Below, piece after piece: positions 35,090-46,093 of a stretch of 64,000 bases of DNA (position 1 is its first letter; every line of letters starts with the position of its first letter). Source of the DNA: Tubiluchus corallicola (taxonomy: Eukaryota > Priapulida > Priapulimorpha > Priapulimorphida > Tubiluchidae). The notes under the pieces were generated by a model that searched no databases, was not told the DNA's origin, and saw only the letters and a program-made list of their open reading frames with translations. The position numbers and the translations under genes were made by a program. The stretch spans positions 433,160-497,159 of the forward strand of contig JAQGDQ010002366.1 in the NCBI GenBank assembly GCA_030141605.1. Reading direction: 5' to 3'.

Positions 35090-38000
35090 TCCAAGAGACC
35101 TAACCACAACACGGGTTATTGGCGGTCTCTCCTCAACAGTGAATTCCAAGGGCCCACAACACGAGAAGACAAAAAATGAGCTCTGATATTAGTGCGAGAG
35201 TACTGCACAAATAATTTAAAATTGTGTCCATGTAAATCACGTAGTGGTCTAGAAAAAATTTATCACTGCGCAAAATCGAATTACCACTGATGACTTTATA
35301 ACAGTTCACTGATGACTTTATAACAGTTGATAAGATCTATAGTATCACGGCGTTGTTCAAGAGAAGATACAGAGTCAGGCTGAATATCAGAGGCCAGACT
35401 AATGCATTTCCACTGCTGAGTTTTTTTAAGCATTTTTAAGATTAACATACTGTTGTGACCAAACAACGCACGCATATTCCAGTATTGGCCTAACTACAGC
35501 CTTATAAAGAGGAACAATAGCTTTTGCACTACGTGATGAATTGCAGTGTTTTATCTTTCCAATGCGTCTATTGGCCTGAGAAATAATATGCTCAATATAT
35601 GAATGCCACTTCAGGTTGTTTGAGATTAATACACCTAAATCATGTATTACTGATTTTTCTTCAACAGCACCATCTCTCAGATAATAAGATATTGCAAAAT
35701 TAGAACGAATATGAGGTGCGCTGCATTTACTACGTTTGAGGGACATTAACCAGTTGTCACACCACCGCTCAATTTCAGACAGGTCAGCTTGTAAGATCTC
35801 TTAATCAGAGGAATTTCTAATTGGCCGGTACGGTTTCATATCATCAACAAACAGTTGTATATGTGTGTCAGGGGATACACAATTAGTAACATCATTGATA
35901 AAAGGTCCAGACAAAGTCCCTTGAGGAATGCCACTGGCTACATTTTTCCAGGAAATGGTTACACCATTTAAAACTACTCTTTGCTTTCTATGTGTTAGAA
36001 AGTAATGAAACCACTGGAGTACTTTCCCTCTTGTACCAGCAAATTCCATTTTCAACATAAGACGACAAAGAGGAACGGAATAAAATGCTTTTCTAAAATC
36101 AATGATGGGAGAGAAGGGTCATCAAAGAATTGAGACCAGTCATTTAAGCATTCGAGAAGATTTGTTATTGTGGAGCGTTGTGCTAAAGAACCATGTTGAT
36201 TATTATTGAATTGGCCAGAAAATAGGAGGAATTTTAGTATGTCATCCCACAAAAGAGCTTCAAAGCGTTTAGAGATAAAAGAAGGTAGAGAAATAGGGCG
36301 TAATTTGTCACATGTCAAGTTGGTGCTAGGTTTTTTGGGGATAGTGCTAACATTACAATCTAACCAGTCCTGAGGGACTATAAAACACTCCAAGGATTTG
36401 CAAAGAAGAAAGAAGGTAATGAGAGTTGTAAGGCACATGATTTCAATATAAAACCTTGAACATTATCAGGGCCAACAGCTTTGAAAAGTTCAAGTTTGGA
36501 AAGTTTATCATAGACATCATTCACAGTAAATTCAACACAGGAAATACTGTCGTTATTCTAAGACAAGAGAGTTGGAAAGGGACCATCATCAGGTTCATTA
36601 GTGTAGAAAGAAGCAAAAGAATCATTAATAGTATTAGCAACTGTGATAGGATCAGAAATAACATGCTGATGATTACTAATAGTAGTAATACGATTAGGAG
36701 GTTTAAGGAAATGTTTGCTATAACAGTAAAACTCTTATAATTCTTACTTTGTCGATTTGCAAGACGCTCCTCATATCACAAGCGAGCAGAATATAAAGCC
36801 GATTTCAATTCCTGAGAGGAGTGAGTATATTCAGCATGAACACTGTTAAGATTAGAATAGTTCCATTTTGACCATAATTTGCATTTAAGAGCTCTTCAAA
36901 AAAAAATTATTAACGAAATTAATTTAGAACGATTAAAGTCACGCTAGGGTCTAGTTACAAGTTGTTGGTCATTGTACTCAACATCAAAACAAATGCTAGT
37001 GTCATGATCGCTAGTTGAAAATCCAAGGAGAGCAATTTACAATGAGTTCAGGACAATTAGTTAAGACTAATTCTAGGCAACTGTTTTTGCGAGTAGGAAA
37101 ATGAACTAACTGAGAATTAATGTAAAGAATTAATAAACATACACTCAACATCATTATGAGGAACTGGGTCAGGCCATACTAATTTTGGAAAATTTAAATC
37201 ACCGCAAATGATAACAGAATTTTGAGAGTAGATAGAAATAGCATGTTTAATTTCTTCAAATATATATTGATTTCAGAATAACCAAATGTATGAGTATAGT
37301 TATTGTTGCAAAATCTATATATGCAAGTAACACTAAGACTGTCTCGTGAAGAAGTTTTGAGTTCAACAGCAACAGTGACTTACACAGGAATTAGCACTGA
37401 AACATGATTTGACAATAATAGCCACACCACTGCAATTGACATAAGGAAAAACAGAGTGTCTATCACATCTAAAAATTGAGTAATTTTGAGGCCAAATTAC
37501 ACTATCATCTATATCTTCAGAAAACCAGGTTTCAGATAAGCATACAAAATCAGGTTTATAATTATTAATGAAATTGAACAAATCAGTAAATTTATTAACA
37601 CAGCCATTGCAATTGAAGACAAAACCTTTGAGAGACGAACAGGAATATTGGTTAAGTCATTCATTATCAGAGATAGTAGCGTTAGCGTTCCGAAAGCGTT
37701 GTTTTCAGAAGTGCTGACATTTACGGGAAAGGTTTGATCATGACTATTAATTGCAGTAGTTTGGCAGTTCACAGGAGACAGATAACTGAAGGATGGATGA
37801 GTATAATGAACAGGAGTACTTGGTGGACAAATAAGTTTAGGGGTGAGTCCAGGAATAAGATTTTCACTAGAATGGGCTGAGTGACTACTGACCAAGGTTG
37901 TCAGGTGACTATCAGTCAGAGAAGCCAATTTGGCAGTTTATAGAAGTTGAAGGATAATTGACAAAGGGATGTATGCAAGTAACTGGAGTGCTAGGAGGAC

Positions 38001-39190
38001 AAAGAGTAGAAGAAGTGAGACCAGGGATGAGGTTTTCATGAGGAGGGACCATATGTCTTTTCACCAAAGTCATCTGATTACAATCAGCCAGAAGACGGCT
38101 GCAATCAGGAGTGAAGCCAATGTAACTATCACGAAGAAATGGACTATTAGTAACTTGTTTAACTACATGGGTCGCGGGTAGAATAGCTTGACTTGTGTCA
38201 GGAGACAGGCGATAATAAAAAGAACTCGTCTGTAAACTAGTATCAACAGACGGATGAGGTACTACATCATGAGTTTGATCCAGATTAGTGGCAGTACTGG
38301 GTAAAGCAAAAGAGCAACACTGTTGGGATGGTATAATAGTAAGATCAGGATTCAGGAGGGATTTGTTGCCATTCACATGATTGAGAGATAAAGTGCTTTC
38401 AGAACGTTGAGCTATTATTTCATGGCATTTACTCAAATGATTACAAACATCATGTCCACAAGCGTCACATGATTCAGGAGTACCTTTTATTGTGATTTCA
38501 ATCAGGAAAAATCTATTGGGTAGTTTATTAATGATAATCTCACAAGCGTATTTGGTGCATAACATAATGATGGTTTTACCTTGTTTACCAATAACTCTGC
38601 CAACATCATGAGCATCAATTGTCACAACCTTTGATATTAACATATGACTTGAAGTAGAAAACTCACCATACTTGATAGAAAATGCCTCTAGAAATTGTCT
38701 ATGACTACGTGTTTCACGCTCAAGGATAGTAAATCAGAAGTTACAAGGATGTTTTATGCCAATCATCAAGGGACTTCAGCAAATGTTTATTTTGTAAAAT
38801 GAAGTCAACTTTGGCTTTATCATCAAAACGAAGTAGGATAGGGCGAGTAACATTATATTTGCATTAGCCTAATCGTCTCACAAGAACTGGGTCAGTCCAA
38901 TGGCAGAAAGAATCAGTTGGCATTTATAGTTATCATCTTTTATTATCTTCCAGATTTACCTTCCTTTTAACTTGCACCTTCTGCACTCCCGTTTTTCCGT
39001 ATTGCCTGTTTGGCTCAGATTTTACAAGTTCAGCTTCCGATCTGACCTGATAATTGTCTGTGCTGCATTAATTGTTTGGCTGTATCTTATGTATTATTCT
39101 CTTATTATTTCTATAATTTCATTGTGCATTTTGTGTAAGATATTGTTAAATTGTACTGTGCTCTTGGAATAAATAAACAATAAACAATAT
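35090..39190 (-). mobile_element. Long non-LTR retrotransposon with KH-bearing ORF1, inactive
   Basis: Reading minus from right to left: an ORF1 start region near 39130-38650 (TRPILLRFDDKAKVDFIL, an RRM-like LINE ORF1 segment), a KH-like motif (38430-38640) and a Ser/Pro/Thr-rich tail to about 37640. The endonuclease starts at 37581 (YKPDFVCLSETWFSED) and ends near 36970 (FSTSDHDTSICFDVEYN). RT follows: CDKLRPISLPSFISKRFE, QHGSLAQRSTITNLLECLND, SGIPQGTLSGPFINDV, LFVDDMK (FVDD for FADD), HDLGVLISNNLKWHSYIEHI and RRIGKIKHC. The C-terminus ends in NIRAHFLSSRVVGPWNSLL. Stops and frameshifts break it repeatedly. The 5' boundary is uncertain. Confidence 0.85.
37912..38643 (-). pseudogene. LINE ORF1 segment with KH-like RNA-binding motif
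   Basis: The 243-codon open stretch begins with a KH-like unit: VVTIDAHDVGRVIGKQGKTI, then ACEIIINK, IEITIKGTPESCDACGHDV. It has the GxxG loop (GKQG) with hydrophobic strands and helices at the right spacing. A His/Cys cluster and a long Ser/Pro/Thr-rich segment follow. Upstream, in broken frames, is an RRM-like segment typical of LINE ORF1. Inferred role: binding the element's own RNA. The surrounding ORF1 is broken, so the copy is dead. Confidence 0.6.
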
Positions 39191-39399
39191 AATGTTTAAA
39201 TTGTCCCCAAAAAATGATAGGAAAACAATAGCAGTAAAGTTATACTTAGTCCAGTGATACTGATACTAATATTGATACATTGTCAAAAGCTGTAGCATAA
39301 TAATAATGATGAATCGGATAAAACCAATGACCGCACATGTAGTTTTTACGTGCATGTCATATAAAATTTATATAAAGACCTGATATTAAATTTATTTTT

Positions 39400-39427
39400 G
39401 ATAGTTGCTTGTTTATTTTCATTTTAG
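39400..39427 (+). promoter_or_regulatory. Splice acceptor in VPS41 5'UTR
   Basis: TTGCTTGTTTATTTTCATTTTAG is a strong pyrimidine tract plus AG, ending 15 bp before the VPS41 ATG. It implies a non-coding upstream exon, as for WDR45. The donor was not identified. Confidence 0.45.
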
Positions 39428-39441
39428 ATTATAAATGCAAA

Positions 39442-41994
39442 ATGAGCAGTACTGGCGAAGCAAGGGAAGACGATATAGACAGTAGTTCTGAGTCTCTTGA
39501 TTCTGATGAACCTATTGAGCCAAAGTTAAAGTATGAAAGGATTGCAAACGACCTCGCTAGCATTCTTAGTAAAGATGCAGCCAGTTGTATGGCAGTCCAT
39601 CAAAAATTTCTAGCACTTGGAACACATTGGGGAGTCATACATGTTCTTGACCATCTAGGCTACAATATTCATGGGAAAGAGAGACCAGCTCATACCACCA
39701 CAGTAAACCAGATTAGCATTGATGCCGAGGGTGAATATTTAGGCAGCTGTTCTGACGATGGCCGGGCTGTCATAGCTGGATTGTATTCCACGGAAAACAA
39801 CCAGATTCATATGTTTGATAGACCAGTAAAATCCATTGCCATAGATCCTGGTTTTGCTAAGCCTGGAAGTGGAAAACATTTCATGACTGGCGATGACAAG
39901 TTTGTGTTACACGAAAAGGCTTTTCTTAATCGCCATAAAACGTATATCCTTCACAGGGGGGAAGGTCTTATCAGGAATATCAAATGGTCACCTGCTGGAC
40001 AGTTTGTTGCTTGGGCAAATGATGTCAGTGTTAAAGTGTATGATATGGTCTTAAAGAAAAAAATTTCTTCAATCTTGAGAGAGGATACGTCAAACTTCCG
40101 ACCGGAACTTTATCGATGTAACCTGTTCTGGAAGGATGAGACAACTTTGCTGATTGGCTGGGCAGATTCTGTTAAAATTTGTGCCATTCGACAGAGAGAA
40201 GTTAGTTCTGCAGAACAACTTGTTCGATATGTGGAAATTACAGAAATGTTCACTACCGATTTTTACATTTGTGGCTTGGCACCTTTTGGGGACAGTCTCG
40301 TGTTGCTCTCATATGTTAGTGATGACCAGCATCTTAGTTCACAGATGGGATCAGAAAGACCACAGCTGAGAATTGTGGTACCTTACATGAATTATTACGA
40401 GGAAGTGTCCAATGACGCTCTGACCATACGGGGATTTTCAGAGTATCGGTGCAATGACTACCACCTAGAGTGTATAGCTGATGACAATTTATTTTTCATC
40501 ATCAGTCCAAAAGACGTTGTAATTGCCAAACCAAGGGACGATGATGATCACCTACAGTGGCTTATGGAGCATGAATATTTTGAAGAAGCAATGTCATGTG
40601 CGATGAAAAACGATGGAAAACACTTGAAGCGACACAGTCTGCAAGAAATAGGTAGAGCATATTTAAATCACTTACTAGAGCACGAGCGATACGATGATGC
40701 TGCCAGATTGTGTGTGAAAATTAATGGCAAAAATAAGCAACGTTGGGAAGAAGAAGTTTATAAGTTTGCACGAATTAGACAACTAAAAGCAGTTGCTCCT
40801 TATTTACCTAGAGGAGACATCTGCCTTGATCCAGCCATTTATGAAATGGTGCTCAATGAGTACCTACACACAGATTATGAAGGGTTTAATAATCTGATAA
40901 AAGAATGGCCTAGCTCTTTGTACCATATTCCAACTGTGATTAATGTAGTTAATGACCGACTTTATACAGATCCGGATAATGTCATCTTGTTGAAATCTTT
41001 AGGTGAACTGTACACTCGGGAGGCATCTTACGACAAAGCACTTGCTATTTATTTGAGGCTGAAACATAAAGATGTTTTCGACCTAATTCATAAACATGAT
41101 CTATTTCATTCTATATCGGACAAAATTGAACTGCTAGTAGATTTTGATGTTGAAAGAGGTGTAAAGCTCTTGTTGGATAACATGGATAAGGTGCCAATAG
41201 AGATGGTGATTAAAAAGTTGGAGAGCAGGCCAGATCTTCAACATTTTTATTTGGATAAATTATTTCAGAAAGACCCTCATGTCGGACAACAGTATCATGG
41301 TCTTCAAGTTCAACTGTATGCACAGTATGCTCCACAAGACCTGTTGTCTTTTCTGAAATCAAGTAGTTACTATCCGCTTCAGAAAGCCTTAGAGGAATGT
41401 CAGAGCAGGAATTTTGTTCGTGAGACTGTGTTTTTACTCGGGCGCATTGGTAACACAAAAGAAGCCCTTGCTCTTATCATACGTGAACTGAAAGATGTTA
41501 ATTGGGCTATTGAATTTTGTATGGAACACGATGATCTTGATCTGTGGGAAGATCTTATTGCTCAGTCACTTGACAAACCAGATTTTATAAAAGTATTACT
41601 GGAAAATATTGGCACTCATGTTGATCCGATAATATTAATAAAGCGGATCCAACCAGGGTTGAAAATACCAGCACTTCGAAACTCGCTGGTTAAGATAATG
41701 CAGGATTACAACTTGCAGATTGCCCTGAGAGAAGGGTGTCAGAATATCCTAATCAAAGACTGTTATCAACTAATGAACAAACTTGTAAGAACACAAAGCA
41801 AAGGCGTAAAAGTTGATGAGCAAGTTTGCTATTCTTGTAGAAATAAACTTATTATCAGTGATATCAGATTTGCAAGTAGTGTAGCAGTATTTAACTGTCG
41901 TCATGCATTCCATGTAGATTGCTTGGCAGCAGGCACTTTAACTTGTACCATATGCCATATGCAGAAGAGATCTCCCGGGTCATCACAAAGTTGA
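39442..41994 (+). CDS. VPS41: VPS41, HOPS tethering-complex subunit
   Basis: VPS41 is the HOPS subunit that tethers late endosomes, autophagosomes and AP-3 vesicles to the lysosome through Rab7/Arl8. The first ATG after the acceptor gives 850 aa, against about 854 in human. Seen: acidic N-terminus (SSSESLDSDEPIEPKLKYER), beta-propeller (DAASCMAVHQKFLALGTHWG, HRGEGLIRNIKWSPAG, FVAWANDVSVKVYD), a long helical clathrin-heavy-chain-like repeat region (about residues 340-780), and a C-terminal RING-H2-like zinc domain (CYSC...NCRHAFHVDC...CTIC, last 58 residues). An in-frame extension 11 codons upstream is probably intronic. The whole coding sequence is one exon. Confidence 0.97.
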   Translation: MSSTGEAREDDIDSSSESLDSDEPIEPKLKYERIANDLASILSKDAASCMAVHQKFLALGTHWGVIHVLDHLGYNIHGKERPAHTTTVNQISIDAEGEYLGSCSDDGRAVIAGLYSTENNQIHMFDRPVKSIAIDPGFAKPGSGKHFMTGDDKFVLHEKAFLNRHKTYILHRGEGLIRNIKWSPAGQFVAWANDVSVKVYDMVLKKKISSILREDTSNFRPELYRCNLFWKDETTLLIGWADSVKICAIRQREVSSAEQLVRYVEITEMFTTDFYICGLAPFGDSLVLLSYVSDDQHLSSQMGSERPQLRIVVPYMNYYEEVSNDALTIRGFSEYRCNDYHLECIADDNLFFIISPKDVVIAKPRDDDDHLQWLMEHEYFEEAMSCAMKNDGKHLKRHSLQEIGRAYLNHLLEHERYDDAARLCVKINGKNKQRWEEEVYKFARIRQLKAVAPYLPRGDICLDPAIYEMVLNEYLHTDYEGFNNLIKEWPSSLYHIPTVINVVNDRLYTDPDNVILLKSLGELYTREASYDKALAIYLRLKHKDVFDLIHKHDLFHSISDKIELLVDFDVERGVKLLLDNMDKVPIEMVIKKLESRPDLQHFYLDKLFQKDPHVGQQYHGLQVQLYAQYAPQDLLSFLKSSSYYPLQKALEECQSRNFVRETVFLLGRIGNTKEALALIIRELKDVNWAIEFCMEHDDLDLWEDLIAQSLDKPDFIKVLLENIGTHVDPIILIKRIQPGLKIPALRNSLVKIMQDYNLQIALREGCQNILIKDCYQLMNKLVRTQSKGVKVDEQVCYSCRNKLIISDIRFASSVAVFNCRHAFHVDCLAAGTLTCTICHMQKRSPGSSQS

Positions 41995-42076
41995 TTTTAC
42001 ATGTTTACGTGTGATGTAGTCTAGTCTTCATTGCTCAAGTCCAAGTTTTCGCTTCATTTTATGGCTTGTGCTTAAT

Positions 42077-42082
42077 AATAAA
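42077..42082 (+). terminator. Poly(A) signal of VPS41
   Basis: AATAAA, 83 bp past the stop codon, within TTAATAATAAAAGTTAGTTG and followed by GT-rich sequence (GATGGTGGTTGAG). Confidence 0.6.
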
Positions 42083-42239
42083 AGTTAGTTGATGGTGGTT
42101 GAGAAATTCATGATGGCAATTTACTATCCCTAAAAATACTTCAAATCCTACAACAGTGGTGCTTATCATATTTGTGTGCTGTGTATTAATTATTTATAAT
42201 CTTAGTCTGAAGAATATTATTATTAATGATGATGTAAAC

Positions 42240-42475
42240 TCACAATTGTTGAAACCAAACTTTGAGAAACAAAAAACATAAAAAGTTGGGACATAGCTTG
42301 GATTTGAACCAAGAACCTTTTGGGTACAAGCCAGATTGAGGGACACCCCAGTCTACCTAGTGGTTATGGCATCTGTCTTGTTAAACAGCAGGTACTTGGT
42401 TCAAATCTATGCTGTATTTCAAGTTTTTCACATTTCCTGTTTTTCAAAGTTCGATTTCAAAATTAAATAAATTGC
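42240..42475. repeat. Inverted pair of tRNA-like SINEs
   Basis: On the plus strand from about 42345: an A-box-like CTAGTGGTTATGGCATC, an anticodon-arm-like CTGTCTTGTTAAACAG and a B box CTTGGTTCAAATC, then a body ending CAAAGTTCGATTTCAA. On the minus strand from about 42340: the same B box, CTTGGTTCAAATC, followed by a matching body (CAAAGTTTGGTTTCAA). The two arms, each about 95-125 bp, form a near-palindrome around 42336-42345. Neither half makes a good tRNA cloverleaf. Confidence 0.7.
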
Positions 42476-42479
42476 AGGT

Positions 42480-44950
42480 TTGTCTATCATGCTGTACATT
42501 GTTTAGAGGTCAATGTGATACATTTCAGCTTGTGCTAGAGAATTATAGTTAAATGAGAGAGTACTGCTGTAAGAATTTCTTGCATTTTATTTTTTACTTG
42601 ATTTGGTAGCTCAAAAATGTCCACTATCATGCAGTAGTTGTGTGTGTGTTTGCCCTCAATATACTTGTTTTCTTTCAAACTCACACATGTTTCAGTTGAA
42701 CAATTTGAAATAATAATACATTACCAATTTTTACACTTAGGTCTAGGACTTTATAATTTTTTGTATCTTGCTTCTGTGTTTTCTCTTTACAATTATTATA
42801 TTGCTTAGAAATTGTTTTTTCCTTGCCTTATTGTAATCAGAGAACATAATATCTGCTACGCTTAAACTATTATGTAGAAACTATCAGCTATGAATTCACT
42901 GTGCAGTAAAAAGCATAAATGGTGGCAAAACAGTGAATGTCTTATTGCTACCCCTTATTGAGATAGTCTTTTTGGTAATTGCAAGCATGTCTGAAAATTG
43001 TCATTTCTTGCCATTTTCTGTTGACTTTGTACAAAATGTTTAACTTGTTCTGGCAGTTTATAAATAGTGTGCCTTCATATTTATCCTGGATAATTGTTCC
43101 CAACAAAACTGCAAAAGTAATGACGATTTGGATATAATAACTTGTAATGTAGGATTCATTTTGTAAGAAAGTTTTTCATTATAGTTTTAATTGGTATGTC
43201 CGGGTAAAAACATTAATAAAATATATTATTATACATACACAGTGAGCCGTAATTCGTTTTTGATTTGCAGTTAACACTAAAACAATAAATTACAATAATT
43301 ATACAATGTTATGATATAGCAATTTATGCTTATAACATTTTTAGAATTCACGCAAGACTATAATAATTATTCCCACGGTAATGAATGCGAAACATTAGTA
43401 TTTATAAAATTACATAATTATTTTTATTGGGTGCATATGCTTGAAGCACTATAGAAGTATTAACGATCAAATTTAAAACTTATTTTATGCGTTATTTATT
43501 ATGAATTTTTTGCATTACAGATGTTTGTAATTTTAATACGTGATAAAGTAAGCGTAGGTCATGACTTTCACAGGGTAATACGTGAACATCACATCAGAAA
43601 AAATGCAATAACATCTTATCAGACAAAATAAACATCATGCAAACAGCTGACAGTTTCTCAAGTCTTCATATCGGAGAGTTAATTTGTAACTTGTAGTGTT
43701 ATAACTTCGTATATAGATATAATATCTACACACACATATATAGGCCTATAGGATTGGATTTTTGGAAATAATTAACGCTCCTCTAAATTTTTGACTTGTT
43801 GCATTACCTAAGTCACACAATGTAATTATTATGTCTTATAATTATAATAACGGAACATGAATATAAGTGTGCATTGCTTCATTGAAATTTGATATCAAAA
43901 CTCTAAGGAAACTGGAATGATTAATTTTGAATTTTGTTGACAATAAGATTGTTACGTTGCAGCAAATTTGTTTTGGTTCCTATGCTACTGCTTTTAATTG
44001 TAATTTAGATCGATTTGCAGTTCCATTTCTTCCATCCTAGTTTCAGTTTAGATTTATTTATTTTTGTTTTTGTTTTAATTTTTGTTTAGTTACTCTAACA
44101 GCAACGATTTGCTGCTACGTATAGGCAATCTAGAATTTTTTCGACACTGCTTTGACTTTTTTGTTGTTATAAGAAAGCCATTATATTTATTGGAAGTTTA
44201 TTGACCACTCTACCATAATTAGCTCCTTTAAAAATATGTAAATTTACTTTGGACATTTATGTAAAAACAGTAACACACAACGTACATTACAAAACAATAA
44301 AATAAAACAATACGTTTATAGAAAACGCATATTTAGTTGATATATTCAAAATTCGTACTATTTTGTAAGGTGGTAAATTGCAAAAGAAATATTATCAAAA
44401 AATGTTGAACTGCCTATTCTACAAGAGCTAGGAGCAGCAAAATAGCTTTGGCAGCGGCAAATACCGCCTGCGATGTTGACAATGACGACAACAACAATGA
44501 CAAATTAGGGCAATATACGCCCCATTTTATGTAGAATTCTTGAATTCAAGAAAAACTTGAAGGATGGGTGTTACCCTGTCCATGGTATCGAACATTGAAC
44601 TTCCTCATGCATTACCATTAAGCTATGAAAGTTATACTAGTACAGAATACAACGAATACCTTACAATTATGATTTATGAACTCTAGATGTGTAAACTATA
44701 GGCACCAAATACTCTCTAGTTAGACCTGCAATATTTAATATTTCATGTTTCTCTATTTCACCGTCTTGCAGTTTTTCTCGGCTGTCAAGTGTGCTGCGTG
44801 CAAGTTAAAATCTGAGATAAGATAAATAAGAATGGAAATACTCTGCCCTTTGATTCAGTGTTGTTACACTGCTTTGACGTCAAGTGGGCAGCAGCAGCAA
44901 GTTTTGTTTAGAGTAAGTATCATTTATCACCAACTTAAATCGTAAGTATA
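42480..44950. other. Intergenic sequence downstream of VPS41, nothing coding seen
   Basis: AT-rich, no protein-like frame. Further AATAAA motifs (for example near 43213) could serve a longer VPS41 3'UTR. Confidence 0.4.
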
Positions 44951-44952
44951 AC

Positions 44953-45336
44953 ATTAAAATTAAAATTTTTAGTCCTTTAAAGTTCATAGCGGTGTAAATA
45001 GTTCTCTTTCACAAATCTCAATAAAGGGGACGATGACAATTATTCTTCAAGTATTAATATTTACGTGTGTTTTATAAACCATCGTTGTTATACATACATG
45101 CATATAATTATATCTATAATAATCTACTATATACAATTATATATAATATATATCTATTATAATATAATTCTTAGAAGTATTATATATATATATATATTAC
45201 ATGAATATATACCAATGATTGTTTATTAAACACACGTAAATACTTGAAGAAAAATTGTCATCCTTTATTGAGATTTGTGAATGAGTACTACTTACACTGC
45301 TACAAATTTTGATGGACTAAAGATTTTAATTTTAAT
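44953..45336. mobile_element. Foldback / long inverted-repeat element
   Basis: Arms of about 140 bp face each other across a (TA)-rich core. The left arm holds ACAAATCTCAATAAAGG, TTCTTCAAGTATT and TTTACGTGTGTTT; the right arm holds the complements in reverse order. The outermost bases are CATTAAAATTAAAAT on the left and its inverse ATTTTAATTTTAATG on the right, and GTATA occurs just outside both ends as a possible target duplication. No coding frame. Probably a foldback-type MITE. Confidence 0.75.
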
Positions 45337-45339
45337 GGT

Positions 45340-46093
45340 ATACATGTGATATATATATATATATATATATAGTATTTTTTAATTTTTTGTGTATTTTTCG
45401 CTTTTGGCACGAGGTAGTTATAACTTACTGCTTGCGTGATTAAATAAACTGTTTTTCAAAAAATTGAAAAAATGCTTATGTGCTACCGGGAATTCCAAGC
45501 CAAGGTGTCTACACCTAGCTGGTAAGCCGCCTGCATGTTCACTCTCAACCGACAAGCGCAGGTGTTCCTCCTAAATGTCTATCTAGGGTCACATCTTGTA
45601 ACACGTAATAAAAAAGTTTCGCTACAGAATTTAAAGGACACGGACGAGTGCTTTATTTACCGTTTTCGACTTTCGTTAAGAGAAAGGAAAAAATAAAAAA
45701 ATCAATAAACAAGATTTTGGGGTTGTTAGGGTGTTTTAGGAAATTGGAAATGACTAGAGTCGGAATCTCACATTACAAATATTATAACCTTATTTACTAA
45801 TTATCATGTAGGAAGACACAAAAAAGAAAAGTGCAAACTACCGCTATTGTGTGATTTTTTTGTTAACCAATTTTTGTGACTGTTTTTGATGAGCGGCCTT
45901 TTTGTGATGCAATTACGAAACATACGCGTAATATCCCCAGGTATGATTACTTGCATGTGGCATTTTACTAAAGAATTTTTCATGTTTGTTTCTTAAAGGT
46001 TGAATGTAAAAACTTGTCAGTACATTACTTCCATTTTTATACAACCAATCAGATATATTAAATTTGAATGTAGATTTTTCCTTCTGGAAAAGA
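45340..46093. other. Upstream region of the lipase gene
   Basis: Starts with a (TA)n microsatellite at about 45347-45371. No coding sequence; it should hold the lipase promoter, but no element can be assigned with confidence. Confidence 0.35.

Noticed and set aside
39010-39190. 3'UTR of a plus-strand gene ending in AATAAATAAACAATAAA
   Set aside because: No upstream coding sequence on the plus strand; read on the minus strand the region continues weak LINE ORF1-like coding sequence.
39409-39441. Upstream ATG extending VPS41 by 11 residues
   Set aside because: The extension MFIFILDYKCK overlaps a strong splice acceptor; the ATG at 39442 gives the usual VPS41 start and length.
40154-40369. Open frames overlapping VPS41 in other frames or on the minus strand
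   Set aside because: Shadows of a strongly conserved coding sequence.
42345-42425. tRNA gene downstream of VPS41
   Set aside because: A and B boxes are present but acceptor and anticodon stems do not pair, and an inverted relative lies next to it; a SINE head fits better.
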